This document shows positions 16,219-25,901 of a DNA stretch of 64,000 nt, in pieces (the first letter of the stretch is position 1; the number at the start of each line of letters is the position of its first letter). The stretch comes from Chloroflexota bacterium (lineage in GTDB: Bacteria > Chloroflexota > Anaerolineae > Aggregatilineales > Phototrophicaceae). The stretch spans positions 1 through 64,000 of the forward strand of contig JAPPMO010000101.1 of assembly GCA_028873975.1 (NCBI GenBank), written 5' to 3'. The notes beneath the pieces were generated by a model. The model worked only from the letters and a program-made list of their open reading frames with translations, made no database searches and was not told the DNA's origin. The position numbers were made by a program, and so were the translations under genes.

Positions 16219-18051
16219 TTAACCTTCCTGTTCTTTCAAGTTCTCGTATATCCAGCTCGGGGTCATGGGCAGACCATCGCCCAGCGCCAGTGAACGGACA
16301 TGCGAGATGTCCTCGGGTCTCTCGATGTGCAGGAGCTGGTTCAGCTGGCCATCGAAATTGTTCTCGATGACGAAGACGCTCTTGTGAGAATGGATGAAAT
16401 CGCCCACTGCGGATGCAATCGGCAAAGCGCGGACCCGCAAGTAATCGGTTTGGATGCCATCGTTCGCCAGCCAGTCGCGCGCTTCGCGCACTGCGTCTTC
16501 GTTGGTGCCAAAGGTGACAATGCCGATGTCCGATCTGCTGCTGTCGTCGATGATCGGACCCGGCAATTTTTCCCGCGCTGTATCCATTTTCTGTCTAAGA
16601 CGGTGCATATTCTCGACCCAATCATCGCTGCGTTCGCTATACGTGGCCATGACATCGTGGCCAGTGCCGCGGGCAAAATAAGCGGAGAAAGGATGATCGG
16701 TGCCGGGAACGGTGCGATAGGGAATGCCATCGCCATCGACATCCATATAACGGCCCCACTTGCCATGTTCGTCGATGAAGCTCTGGAGTTGCGCCGCATC
16801 GAGCACCTTGCCTCGGTCGATGGGCTGGTCGGGGTAATCAAAGGGATCAGATAGCCAGTTGTTCATGCCCAAGTCGAGGTCGCTGATGACAAAGACCGGC
16901 GATTGCAAGGCTTCGGCCAGGTCAAAGGATTTCCAGCCGAATTCGAAGGCTTCTTTCAGGTTGCCCGGCAGCAGGCAAAGTTGCCGGCTATCCCCATGAC
17001 CCAGGAAATGCGTGAAGAGCAGGTCGCCCTGGCTGGTGCGTGTGGGCAAGCCGGTGCTGGGTCCCATGCGCGTGATATTCCAGAATACGGCCGGTATCTC
17101 GGCAAAGTAAGCCAGACCGGCGAATTCCGCCATCAAGCTAATGCCGGGACCGCTGGTTGAGGTTAGGGCGCGGCTGCCGGCCCAGCCGGCGCCGGTGACG
17201 ATGCCGGCGGCGGCCAATTCGTCTTCAGCCTGCACGATTGCGATGGTGTTTTCTTTGTTCTCGTTCTGGCGCAGATGCCGGAAATTGATGATGCCGTCGA
17301 CGAAACTGGTGGAGGGTGTAATCGGATACCAAGCCACAACATTGACCCCGCCGAAGACCGCGCCGAGCGCACCGGCGTCATTTCCCGTCATCATGATTTT
17401 GCCGGTCGTCCCATCCATGCTTTCAAAGCGGTAGGGATCGGTCTTTTCAATGTTTTCGGCGGTCCAGTCGTAGGCGAGTTTGATAACATCATGGTTCATC
17501 TTCGCAGGTTTTTCTTTGCCTTTGAAGTTGGCCAGCAAGACATCGTAGATCAGATCGAGCGGGATGTCGAAGAGCTTGGCGACCGCGCCGACATAAGTCA
17601 TATTCTCGACGAGCTTGCGAAATGCCGACGGCACGTCGGTCTGTCTCATGAGCTTGGCGACAGGAATCTCGTAATAGGAGATGTCATCGCGCTGTTTGAT
17701 GACGCGGGCGATCTTGTCCGTGGTGATGCAGACGCCGCCGGGCGGCAAGTTGGCGACATCTTCGGTAGCGGTGCCGTCGTTATAGGCCACGACGATCTCT
17801 GTTATTGCCTTGCGCGCCGTATAACCGTCTTTGCTGGCGCGAATGGTATACCAGGTTGGCAGTCCCTTGATGTTGGACGGGAACAAGTTCTTGCCATTCA
17901 CCGGAATGCCCATCCGAAAGAGGGACATCACCAGCACGTTGTTGGAGGTCTGGCTGCCGGAGCCGTTTTTGGTAGCGACCGAGAAGGCAAAGTCGTTGAT
18001 CACCGGCTCTCTTGTATCCACTTTGGGTTGAGACTGTAAATTTATGGCCAT
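16219..18051 (-). CDS. korA: 2-oxoacid:ferredoxin oxidoreductase, fused gamma-alpha subunit
   Basis: At 610 residues it joins a gamma domain (about residues 15-200, beginning FAFSVATKNGSGSQTSNN) to the alpha/pyrimidine-binding domains (from about 215, with GNDAGALGAVFGGV and YPITPSTSFVD). This arrangement is common in the two-subunit KorAB enzymes of aerobic or microaerophilic bacteria and archaea. It forms the heterodimer with KorB encoded next. A GntR/FadR-type regulator is encoded just upstream on the same strand, 78 bases away, and probably controls the operon. Confidence 0.93.
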   Translation of the reverse strand: MAINLQSQPKVDTREPVINDFAFSVATKNGSGSQTSNNVLVMSLFRMGIPVNGKNLFPSNIKGLPTWYTIRASKDGYTARKAITEIVVAYNDGTATEDVANLPPGGVCITTDKIARVIKQRDDISYYEIPVAKLMRQTDVPSAFRKLVENMTYVGAVAKLFDIPLDLIYDVLLANFKGKEKPAKMNHDVIKLAYDWTAENIEKTDPYRFESMDGTTGKIMMTGNDAGALGAVFGGVNVVAWYPITPSTSFVDGIINFRHLRQNENKENTIAIVQAEDELAAAGIVTGAGWAGSRALTSTSGPGISLMAEFAGLAYFAEIPAVFWNITRMGPSTGLPTRTSQGDLLFTHFLGHGDSRQLCLLPGNLKEAFEFGWKSFDLAEALQSPVFVISDLDLGMNNWLSDPFDYPDQPIDRGKVLDAAQLQSFIDEHGKWGRYMDVDGDGIPYRTVPGTDHPFSAYFARGTGHDVMATYSERSDDWVENMHRLRQKMDTAREKLPGPIIDDSSRSDIGIVTFGTNEDAVREARDWLANDGIQTDYLRVRALPIASAVGDFIHSHKSVFVIENNFDGQLNQLLHIERPEDISHVRSLALGDGLPMTPSWIYENLKEQEG

Positions 18052-18129
18052 AGCTTCCGCGCAGCGATTTGCGCATGACTCCTTTCAGACAACATGGTCA
18101 AGATTTTCCCTCCATCGGATTGTCCGTTC

Positions 18130-18825
18130 TTAACCTCTTTCCATTTCCCAAGAGGCATTGCCCGGCTCGTGCCGCAGCAGCCGCGTATGCTCTATGAAAG
18201 CCAATCGAGCGTCGTCGAAACGATTGTTTTTGATATGCCCCAAAATGATGGCATGATAATCCCAAACCCGTCGCAGGTAGCTGTAATCCATATAACGATT
18301 GATGCCGACTTCTTCGTACAAATCCCAATAAGCTTCGAGAATGCCGAGGACAAAGGTGTTGTCCAGATGTTTGAAGACGGTCAAGTGAAAGAGGCGGTGT
18401 TCGGGATTCGGGATGTGGATGGGCGGGGAATCCAGCTTTTCGTTGGCACCGTCTATGCAGGCCTGCATGACGTCAAGATCTTCTGTGTCCAATAAAGCGC
18501 ATGCTTCGCTCCAATATGCGGATTCCACATGGTTGCGCAAAGAAGCGAAGGACTCGAAGCTTTCACCGCAAGCCATGGCATATAGCGCGCTGAGGCGTAC
18601 TGCCGGGGTGAAAGCGTAATCCTTGACGCGGGTGCCGCGCTTGGATCGCACCTCGACCCAACCCATGGTTCGCGCCACCTCCAGTTGCTCGCGAACCTTG
18701 TTGGCGCTCATATCAAGATGCGAATCGTTGGTCAGTTCCTGAATGGAAGGCAAGCGATCGCCGGGTTGAAAACCCTGCCGCACGATGTAATTCAGGAAGT
18801 CAGAACCGAGGTTTATACCGCTCAT
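18130..18825 (-). CDS. GntR-family (FadR-like) transcriptional regulator
   Basis: A 231-residue DNA-binding protein. The winged helix occupies residues 1-70 (FQPGDRLPSIQELTNDSH, then VREQLEVARTMGWVEVRSKRGTRV). The rest is an all-helical FCD-like effector domain, with H-rich positions (HLTVFKHLDN, DYHAIILGHI) that may bind a metal or carboxylic acid. It is encoded directly before korA on the same strand, and a palindrome sits 29 bases before its own start. It most likely regulates itself and korAB in response to an organic acid; the ligand is unknown. Confidence 0.88.
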   Translation of the reverse strand: MSGINLGSDFLNYIVRQGFQPGDRLPSIQELTNDSHLDMSANKVREQLEVARTMGWVEVRSKRGTRVKDYAFTPAVRLSALYAMACGESFESFASLRNHVESAYWSEACALLDTEDLDVMQACIDGANEKLDSPPIHIPNPEHRLFHLTVFKHLDNTFVLGILEAYWDLYEEVGINRYMDYSYLRRVWDYHAIILGHIKNNRFDDARLAFIEHTRLLRHEPGNASWEMERG

Positions 18826-18853
18826 TCATCAGATGAATACAATCAATCAACAG

Positions 18854-18871
18854 ATATAATGAATTATATCA
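18854..18871. promoter_or_regulatory. Palindromic operator upstream of the GntR regulator
   Basis: GATATAAT-GA-ATTATATC is a perfect 8+2+8 inverted repeat 29 bases before the regulator's start codon. Its length and AT-rich symmetry suit a dimeric winged-helix repressor, and it could overlap a -10 element on either strand. Confidence 0.6.
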
Positions 18872-18946
18872 TTGCATGATCCAGTTGTCTATAGCTTTGG
18901 TCGTAGAATTTGCGATTTAACGGCTGCTGTTGCGAGGCGATGCCAA

Positions 18947-20116
18947 CTAACCGGATCGAAGTTTCCGCATGCGCTCCGCGGCTTGTTCGAGGGTCTCGTC
19001 GCTCTTGCAAAAGGCGAATCGGACATGATTTTCGGCATGATGGCGGTGTTTGCGGCTGAAGAATGCGGAAGGCGGTATGGTGGCGACGCCGATCCGCTCA
19101 ATACAGTGCCGGCAGAATGCAACATCATCGCCATCAAAGACATCGGAAAAATCGCCCATGATGAAGTAAGTGCCTTCCGGCTGAATCGCGGTCATGCCGG
19201 CGGCTTCAATCACTTGCATGACCAATTCGCGCTTGCGCGAATAGAGCGCTTGATACTCTTCGTAGTAGCTGTTGCCCAAGGTGAATGCGTAGGCGACAGC
19301 CGCCTGCGTAGGGTGATTGGTCGCGAAAGTGATGAACTGGTGCGCGCGCCAGACACCGGTTATCAATTCGGGAGGACCGTAAACCCAACCGATCTTCCAG
19401 CCGGTCATGCCGAATGTTTTGCCCGCGCTGCCAATTGTCACTGTGCGCTCAAACATGCCATCAAGCGACGCGATGGCAACGTGCTGGTGTCCCTCAAAGA
19501 TCAGGTGCTCATAAACCTCGTCGGAAATCACGATGACATCGCGCTCGATGCAAAGATCGGCGATCAATTGCAGTTCGGCGCGGGTGTAGACGCGACCGGT
19601 CGGGTTGTTGGGCGTGTTCAGCAGGATCGCTCTGGTCTTGTGGTTAAAGGCGGCGCGCAGTTCCGCTTCGTCAAAGGTCCAGTTTGGCGGGCGCATGGGC
19701 ACATAGACGGGGATGCCGCCCGCCATTTGCACGCCCGGCACATAGCTGTCGTAGTATGGTTCGATCACGATCACTTCGTCGCCGGGGTCGACCAAGCCCA
19801 TGATGGCGCTGTAAACCCCTTGCGTCGCGCCGGCTGTCACGATGACGCCGGTATCGGGATCGACGTCGATGTCGTAGAAGACGCTGGCATGCTTGGCCAC
19901 GCCCGCTCGCAGGCTGGGCAGACCCGGGCTTGGCGCGTATTGATTGGCGGTGTCGCCGTTCAGGGCGCGGATGGCCGCGTCGATAATCTCTTGCGGTCCG
20001 TCGAAATCGGGACGACCTTGGCCAAGATTGACCGCCCGGTGCTGGGCGGCGAGTTGATTGATCTCGGTAAATATGGTTGTTCCGAAGGGTTCGACGCGTT
20101 TCGCGTAACTGGGCAT
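18947..20116 (-). CDS. Class I/II PLP-dependent aminotransferase
   Basis: A 389-residue cytoplasmic transaminase. The PLP lysine is K233 in SAGKTFGMTGWKIGW; NTPNNPTGRVY and SDEVYEHLIFEG are typical of the subgroup that includes methionine and kynurenine aminotransferases. Sequence alone does not fix the amino donor. It lies upstream of the regulator and korAB on the same strand, separated by about 120 bases with the palindrome, so it may belong to the same regulon by producing or using 2-oxoacids. Confidence 0.9.
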   Translation of the reverse strand: MPSYAKRVEPFGTTIFTEINQLAAQHRAVNLGQGRPDFDGPQEIIDAAIRALNGDTANQYAPSPGLPSLRAGVAKHASVFYDIDVDPDTGVIVTAGATQGVYSAIMGLVDPGDEVIVIEPYYDSYVPGVQMAGGIPVYVPMRPPNWTFDEAELRAAFNHKTRAILLNTPNNPTGRVYTRAELQLIADLCIERDVIVISDEVYEHLIFEGHQHVAIASLDGMFERTVTIGSAGKTFGMTGWKIGWVYGPPELITGVWRAHQFITFATNHPTQAAVAYAFTLGNSYYEEYQALYSRKRELVMQVIEAAGMTAIQPEGTYFIMGDFSDVFDGDDVAFCRHCIERIGVATIPPSAFFSRKHRHHAENHVRFAFCKSDETLEQAAERMRKLRSG

Positions 20117-20182
20117 TTATCGTTTCCTGTATCGCCTTGGGAAGTTGGAATCTGAACATCGCCTACTATAACACAAGCTCCG

Positions 20183-21091
20183 TCAGTCCGCGCCTTCCAG
20201 CAATTGCTTCGCCATATCGATCCCGCGCTGAAAATGAGGATTGTCCTGGCGTGACCGGACAAAGACAAATGCCAGTTTTCGCGCCTTCGAGAGTTTAAGA
20301 AGATCCCGCCAATGGCTTTGATACTTGACCGGCTTTCCTGCTTGCGTTTTCCAACCCTTGGCAGCCCACTTCGCGATCCAGTGGTTCATCCCCTTGGAAA
20401 GGTATTCCTGCGCTGTCAGGACGGTGACGCTGTGATCGTCCGGCAGCGCCGCCAGGCAGGTATTCGCCGCAATTAGCAGGGCTTCCAATTCGCTGGTATT
20501 TTCGAGCGAAGCGCCATACTCCCGCACTTCTTGCTCCGAAACGGTCACGGCAGACCAAGCCGCCTTTTTCCGTTGCGAAGAATAGCGCGTCGAGAGATAG
20601 ACCTGTATGTCGCTTTCAATCGCGGGGGGCGGCTGATCTACAGAATTCGCTTTGGGATGCGACAGCCGATTCTTTTCCGCCACCGCGATGCGATCGCAGC
20701 GCTCGTTGTAGCGGTGGCCCGAATGCCCCTCAATGTAAAGCCATTTGATTTGATGGCGCGCCGCCAATTCAAAATACCGCTTCCACAAATCGGCGTTCTT
20801 GCGGCTTTTTTTCGCCCGGGTGGCGATATTAATGACATATTGCGAGTCGCTGACGACGGTTACCTGGGACGGACGCTTGAGCGCATTGAGACCTTCGATG
20901 ACTGCTGTAAGCTCCATTTGGTTATTGGTGGTCATTTCCCGTCCGCCGCGGAGTACCGATTCTTTGATGACGCTGCCGCTTTCGTCGGTCGCGCAAAGGA
21001 TAGCAGCCCAGCCGCCCGGCTGGTTGGGCGCGTGGATGTCACAGGCGCCGTCGGTGTAAATGGTGATTTGCATCTCGTCTACCGTTTGCAT
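20183..21091 (-). CDS. rnhA: Ribonuclease HI with a second, partly degenerate RNase H domain
   Basis: It degrades RNA in RNA-DNA hybrids. Residues 7-145 form an RNase HI domain with all four carboxylates: D14 (YTDGAC), E60 (NNQMEL), D82 (VSDSQYV) and D133 (ERCDRIA). Residues 162-300 repeat the fold (IQVYLSTRY, SELEAL, VLTAQEYL, QRGIDMA), but the first and third acids are S167 and A227. The second domain, not the first, carries the basic handle (KWAAKGWKTQAGKPVKYQSHW) that helps E. coli RNase HI grip its substrate. The total of 302 aa is about twice the usual length. ATG 21073 (MQITIYTDG) is an alternative start; neither candidate has a strong ribosome site. Confidence 0.88.
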   Translation of the reverse strand: MQTVDEMQITIYTDGACDIHAPNQPGGWAAILCATDESGSVIKESVLRGGREMTTNNQMELTAVIEGLNALKRPSQVTVVSDSQYVINIATRAKKSRKNADLWKRYFELAARHQIKWLYIEGHSGHRYNERCDRIAVAEKNRLSHPKANSVDQPPPAIESDIQVYLSTRYSSQRKKAAWSAVTVSEQEVREYGASLENTSELEALLIAANTCLAALPDDHSVTVLTAQEYLSKGMNHWIAKWAAKGWKTQAGKPVKYQSHWRDLLKLSKARKLAFVFVRSRQDNPHFQRGIDMAKQLLEGAD

Positions 21092-21146
21092 AATATAAGC
21101 GTGCAGTCTAGCATACAGGGACGCAGGCAGAAAGACATCGAGATCT

Positions 21147-21584
21147 ATGGCGGTTGACCAAGCGTTTTTGCAGCAGAAGCGCTACGAAGCCTTCTTAAAG
21201 ATCACGCAAACGGTCGCTGGCGCGGCATTAACGGGCGCGGTCCCGGGACCCACGCTGGAACTGGCCAAGCAATTGGGCATATCGGTGGCCGATGCCTGGA
21301 TGTGCCTGGACATTTACCGCAAATATTTCGATCAAGCCCTTTCGCGACAAGACCTATCCCGTATGATGCAAACAACTGGCGTCGTTGTATTGAGCGGGGG
21401 TATCGCCGGCTATGTCGGCATCCGTCTCGCTCAGGCGGCTTTAAGCGAAATCCTTGAAAACATACCTATCGCCAATTCGATCATCACATCAATCGCCTTC
21501 GGCAGCTCAACCTTCATTATTGGTTTGGCTTGGCTGGCAATTGTGGAACAGAATTATCTGCTGCGGCAAGCGGAGGGCGATTAG
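21147..21584 (+). CDS. Small membrane-associated protein of unknown function
   Basis: A 145-residue protein with an amphipathic N-terminus, a glycine-rich hydrophobic segment (GVVVLSGGIAGYVGIRLA, about 77-94) and a second one (IITSIAFGSSTFIIGLAWLAIV, about 112-133; written here as two parts of one segment). I do not recognise the family. It faces away from the RNase H gene and converges with the MFS transporter gene, overlapping it by 4 bases. Codon use resembles its neighbours, so it is likely real. Confidence 0.65.
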   Translation: MAVDQAFLQQKRYEAFLKITQTVAGAALTGAVPGPTLELAKQLGISVADAWMCLDIYRKYFDQALSRQDLSRMMQTTGVVVLSGGIAGYVGIRLAQAALSEILENIPIANSIITSIAFGSSTFIIGLAWLAIVEQNYLLRQAEGD

Positions 21585-22888
21585 CTGGCTCCCAGGGCAA
21601 ATTGTTTCACTGACAGTTGTCGAACCAGGGCCAGCAGCAGCAGAGCCAGCGCGCCGCCTCCGATACTGACGAGCAAGAATCCCCCCAATCCATAGAGGAA
21701 TCCCGAACTTAAGGTGCCCAGCCCGGCGCAAAAGGCGACCAGCATGTCATTAAACCCGGCGACGCGCGTTCGGTCGGAACCGCTAAGCGCGTCGGCAAGC
21801 ATGGACGAGCCGGCGATATAGCCGAAGTTCCAGCCTAATCCGAGCAAGAACAATCCCAGTAGCAGGTAAGGCAACTGCGTCGAAAGCGGAGCGATGATCG
21901 CGGAAGCCACCAAGGTCAATGCCGCCACGACCATCATCGGAATCCGTCCGTAGCGATCAATCAGGTAGCCGGTCACAGCCGAAAGCCCAAACATGCCCAG
22001 TACGTGCGCTGATATCACCAGGGAAACGGTGGCGTTGCTGTGGTCCGCGCGGTGCATGTGCCAGGGGGTGATGGTCATCAGGGTGCTCATCACTGTTTGG
22101 CAGATGAGCATGGACAGTATTGCGAGTTGCACATTGGGCAGCCGCAGCAGATCCATGAGTTTGTGCTGGGTATCCACTTGCGCTTGATGCTTGCTCTGGG
22201 AGGCGTATTGTCTGGCGACGAGCGCCGGTTCCGGGCGCAGGAAGAGAATGCTGATTAGAAATGACAAGCCATACATTAAGCTGGCCATCACCCAGGGTCC
22301 CGTTGTCAAGCCTCCCCGAAAATCCGCGGCAGGCATGAATCCAGCCGCCAAGGCGGAGTTGGCCAAAGCGGGCCCATTAGCCAGATCAAGGGCTAGCGTT
22401 CCAGCCAGTTGCGTGCCCGGTTCGATCAGCCCGGGGCCAAATATGGCGCCGATGGTGCCGGCGAAGACGATCCGTCCGATCATCTGCGCGCGTTTTTCGG
22501 CGGGGAACATCTCGCCGACCACAAATCGGCTCATCTGCGCCCCGGCTCGGGCAGAGCCCATGCAGGCTGAACTGACCAGCAACAAGGCGAAGCTGCCGTT
22601 CAAAACCGCAATCGTGCCCAGGACGCCGCCCAGCGCGCCAAATGCGTAAGCGGTGCTGATCCCCAGACGCCGGCCGAAACGCCCCATGTAGAGGCCGAAA
22701 GCGTAGGCCATGATCGAATGAGAGAATGTGACAACCGTTGTCGGCATGCCGGCGGTGCTGTCGCCGCCGCCAAGGATGCCGGCAGCGATGGAATGCAGGG
22801 TGAGGATGGCGATTTGCGAGGCGGACATCAGGCTTTGCGTGATGAAGATGGTAACCAGCAGCCGATGACTGGTTCGCAAAGGATACAT
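21581..22888 (-). CDS. Major facilitator superfamily transporter
   Basis: A polytopic membrane transporter of about 435 residues and 12 predicted segments. The cytoplasmic loop motif between helices 2 and 3 reads GLYMGRFGRRLG, and a related GYLIDRYGRIP lies in the second half, as expected for MFS drug/efflux families. The substrate is unknown. The frame is open 13 codons further upstream, but GGAG lies 9 bases before ATG 22888, giving the natural start MYPLRTSHRLL. It stands alone between RNase H and aconitase genes. Confidence 0.88.
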   Translation of the reverse strand: MYPLRTSHRLLVTIFITQSLMSASQIAILTLHSIAAGILGGGDSTAGMPTTVVTFSHSIMAYAFGLYMGRFGRRLGISTAYAFGALGGVLGTIAVLNGSFALLLVSSACMGSARAGAQMSRFVVGEMFPAEKRAQMIGRIVFAGTIGAIFGPGLIEPGTQLAGTLALDLANGPALANSALAAGFMPAADFRGGLTTGPWVMASLMYGLSFLISILFLRPEPALVARQYASQSKHQAQVDTQHKLMDLLRLPNVQLAILSMLICQTVMSTLMTITPWHMHRADHSNATVSLVISAHVLGMFGLSAVTGYLIDRYGRIPMMVVAALTLVASAIIAPLSTQLPYLLLGLFLLGLGWNFGYIAGSSMLADALSGSDRTRVAGFNDMLVAFCAGLGTLSSGFLYGLGGFLLVSIGGGALALLLLALVRQLSVKQFALGAS

Positions 22889-23065
22889 GAAGGGCGCTCC
22901 GGGCGAAGGTCGAGATCTCGGCGGCAACCTTATCTCTAAATAGAGAGGTATTCAACTGCCAATGACGCGCGGTTTTTCGCCGCTTGACGAGTCGGGGCGG
23001 CAGGGAAAGTGGACAGCGCGCCGTATTTGACGCGCTGCGCGAGAATCAACTTCGCGGCAATAAGC

Positions 23066-25771
23066 CTACTCGGAAAGGAAGTTTCGCAGGACCGTGTGCA
23101 GGATGCCGCCGTTGCGATAGTAGTCCACTTCTACGGGGGAATCGAGGCGAACGATGGCATCAAATTGAGTCTGCGTTCCCCTGTCGTCCGTCGCGGTGAT
23201 TGTCAATCTGTCCATTGGTTTAATGTCGTCGGCGACTGGAATATCATAAGTCTCGTGCCCGGTCAGCCCGAGCGAGCGATAAGATTCCCCATCGGCAAAG
23301 GTGAGGGGCAGCACGCCCATCATCACCAGATTGCTGCGGTGAATGCGTTCAATGCTTTCGGCAATGACCGCTCGGATGCCCAAAAGCAGCGTGCCTTTCG
23401 CCGCCCAGTCGCGCGATGACCCCATGCCGTAGTCTTTCCCGGCGATGACAATCAGCGGCGTGCCGTCTTCCTGGTACTTGAGCGCGGCCTGATAGATCGA
23501 CATTTCTTCCATGGTCGGCAGGTAGTATGTCACGCCGCCTTCGCTGTTTGGCACCAGCAGATTGCGCAGACGCACGTTGGCGAAACTGCCTCTGGTCATC
23601 ACGCGATCGTTGCCGCGGCGCGATCCAAAACTGTTGAAATACTGCGGACTGACGTCGTTGTCGAGCAGGTATTGCCCGGCCGGACCGTTAATAGCGATGG
23701 CGCCGGCTGGAGAAATGTGATCGGTCGTGACCGAGTCGCCGCCCTTGACCATGACGCGCGCTCCGGTGATGGGCTGGATGGGCGGGGGTTGATGCGGGAG
23801 ATCGACAAAGAAAGGGGGTTCCTGGATATAGGTGCTGTCCGCTCGCCATTCGTACACTGGCTCGTCAGTGCTCGGGATTGCGTTCCATTCCTCGTTTCCT
23901 TCGTAGACATTGCCATATTGCTCGATGAACATCTCGGCATCCAGGCTGTTCTGCAGCGTGGACAGGATTTCGCTTTGAGATGGCCAAATATCATTGAGAT
24001 AGACGTCAAGACCATCGCGATCCTGGGCGATCGGCTCGCTGCTGAGGTCGATATCGACGGTGCCAGCCAAGGCATAGGCTACGACCAGCGGCGGAGAAGC
24101 AAGGAAATTGGCGCGGACATCGGGCCCGATCCTGCCCCCGAAGTTGCGATTGCCGCTCAAGACCGAGGCGGCGACGATATCGGCCTGGTGTATCGCCTCT
24201 CGTACTGGTTCCGGCAGCGGGCCGCTGTTGCCGATACAGGTTGTGCAGCCATAACCGACGGTATGAAAGCCGAGCGCTTCCAAATGCGGACTGAGGCCGG
24301 CTTTGTCCAGATATTCCGTGACCACTTTGGAGCCAGGCGCCAGGCTGGTTTTGACATAGGGCTTGCGGTTGAGTCCGCGTTCGTTGGCTTTTTTGGCCAG
24401 CAAGCCCGCCGCGACCATGACCGAGGGATTGCTGGTATTGGTGCAGGAGGTGATGGCGGCGATCACCACGGCGCCGTGCTTAAGATCGGCTTTGTCGCCA
24501 TTGCCCCGGTAGCTGCCGGTTCTTCCCAACTGATCTGCCGTAAGGGCGAAACCCTGTGGTCCCAAGGGCGCGGTCAGCACTTTGTTGAACGCGGGCTTCA
24601 AGTCCTTCACCAGAACGCGATCTTGCGGGCGCAAGGGACCGGCAACGCTTGGCTCAACTGTCGCCAGGTCTAGCGTCAGATAGTCATTGAATTGAGGATC
24701 GCTGGCGTCGTCGCTGCGAAACAGGCCCTGTTCCTTGCAATAACGTTCGACCAATTGCAGGGTCGCTTCGTCTCTGCCAGTACGGCGCAGATAGCTGATG
24801 ACTTCGTCGTCCACCGGGAAGAAACCCATGGTCGCCCCATATTCGGGCGCCATGTTGGCGATGGTCGCGCGGTCGGGGAGGGTCATGCTGCTGAGCCCGG
24901 GCCCATAGAACTCGACGAACTTGCCAACCACGCCTTTTTGGCGCAGCATCTGCGTCACAACGAGTACGAGGTCAGTGGCTGTCGAGCCTTCGGGCAACTG
25001 TCCCATCAACTTGAAGCCGACCACCTCCGGCATCAGCATGTAGATTGGCTGGCCCAACATGGCTGCTTCCGCCTCGATGCCGCCAACGCCCCATCCCAGC
25101 ACGCCCAAGCCATTGACCATGGTGGTATGACTGTCAGTGCCGACCAGGCTGTCCGGCAGCGCTACTTTTCCTTTGCCCTTCGGATCGTCGTAAAGCTGCA
25201 CGACTTTCGCCAGGTATTCCAAATTGACTTGGTGAACAATGCCCGTGGCCGGCGGCACGACCTTGAGATTCTCGAAGGCTTTTTGCCCCCAGTGCAGGAA
25301 CTCATATCGTTCGCGGTTGCGCACAAACTCCATTTCCGCATTGCGCGCGATGGCATCGGGCTGGCCGAAGAAATCGACCTGTACCGAGTGATCAATGACC
25401 AAATCCACGGGCACGGTCGGGTTGATCTTCTGCGGATCGCCACCCATGCGCGCCATCGCGCTGCGCAAGGCAGCAAGATCCACGAGCGAAGGCACACCGG
25501 TGAAATCTTGCAGAATCACCCGCGCCGGACTAAAGGGGATTTCGGCTGGACTGTGATTATTGGCATCCCATGAGGCCAGATTTAGCACGTCGTCGGCCGT
25601 GAAGTGTCGTCCGTCCTGGTTGCGCAGCGCGTTTTCCAAGAGGATCTTGATGCTGAAAGGCAGTGAATCAACATGCCCGACGCCGCTCTCCGCTAGCTTG
25701 CGCAAGCGGTAAATGACGGCCTCGCCATCTCCGGTATCGAATCTGCCGCGTGCTCCAAAATCGTCGCTCAT
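23066..25771 (-). CDS. acnA: Aconitate hydratase A
   Basis: A TCA-cycle enzyme that interconverts citrate and isocitrate using a [4Fe-4S] cluster; members can also act as iron sensors. At 901 residues it is the AcnA/IRP type, with [20 protein letters not shown], cluster cysteines in [15 protein letters not shown] and [14 protein letters not shown], and the swivel domain at the C-terminus ([12 protein letters not shown]). AAGGA lies 5 bases before the ATG. It is a single-gene unit followed upstream by a family A repeat. A second, leuCD-type enzyme of the same superfamily is encoded at 61.6-63.4 kb. Confidence 0.96.
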   Translation of the reverse strand: MSDDFGARGRFDTGDGEAVIYRLRKLAESGVGHVDSLPFSIKILLENALRNQDGRHFTADDVLNLASWDANNHSPAEIPFSPARVILQDFTGVPSLVDLAALRSAMARMGGDPQKINPTVPVDLVIDHSVQVDFFGQPDAIARNAEMEFVRNRERYEFLHWGQKAFENLKVVPPATGIVHQVNLEYLAKVVQLYDDPKGKGKVALPDSLVGTDSHTTMVNGLGVLGWGVGGIEAEAAMLGQPIYMLMPEVVGFKLMGQLPEGSTATDLVLVVTQMLRQKGVVGKFVEFYGPGLSSMTLPDRATIANMAPEYGATMGFFPVDDEVISYLRRTGRDEATLQLVERYCKEQGLFRSDDASDPQFNDYLTLDLATVEPSVAGPLRPQDRVLVKDLKPAFNKVLTAPLGPQGFALTADQLGRTGSYRGNGDKADLKHGAVVIAAITSCTNTSNPSVMVAAGLLAKKANERGLNRKPYVKTSLAPGSKVVTEYLDKAGLSPHLEALGFHTVGYGCTTCIGNSGPLPEPVREAIHQADIVAASVLSGNRNFGGRIGPDVRANFLASPPLVVAYALAGTVDIDLSSEPIAQDRDGLDVYLNDIWPSQSEILSTLQNSLDAEMFIEQYGNVYEGNEEWNAIPSTDEPVYEWRADSTYIQEPPFFVDLPHQPPPIQPITGARVMVKGGDSVTTDHISPAGAIAINGPAGQYLLDNDVSPQYFNSFGSRRGNDRVMTRGSFANVRLRNLLVPNSEGGVTYYLPTMEEMSIYQAALKYQEDGTPLIVIAGKDYGMGSSRDWAAKGTLLLGIRAVIAESIERIHRSNLVMMGVLPLTFADGESYRSLGLTGHETYDIPVADDIKPMDRLTITATDDRGTQTQFDAIVRLDSPVEVDYYRNGGILHTVLRNFLSE

Positions 25772-25901
25772 AGGTCCTTCCTTCGTGACTATTGGCTGCG
25801 AATTTGCAGCGGTCCTGCGAGCCTGCCAAGGCTTGCCAAGCCGCCACGTTTGGCAGTATCCATTCTACCAGAGTTCAGGGCCTGATGTTACCGTATCTCC
25901 T

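Noticed and set aside
18872..20155. 427-residue open frame antisense to the aminotransferase
   Set aside because: The opposite strand has all PLP enzyme motifs; this frame is low in real protein features (His- and Asp-rich shadows).
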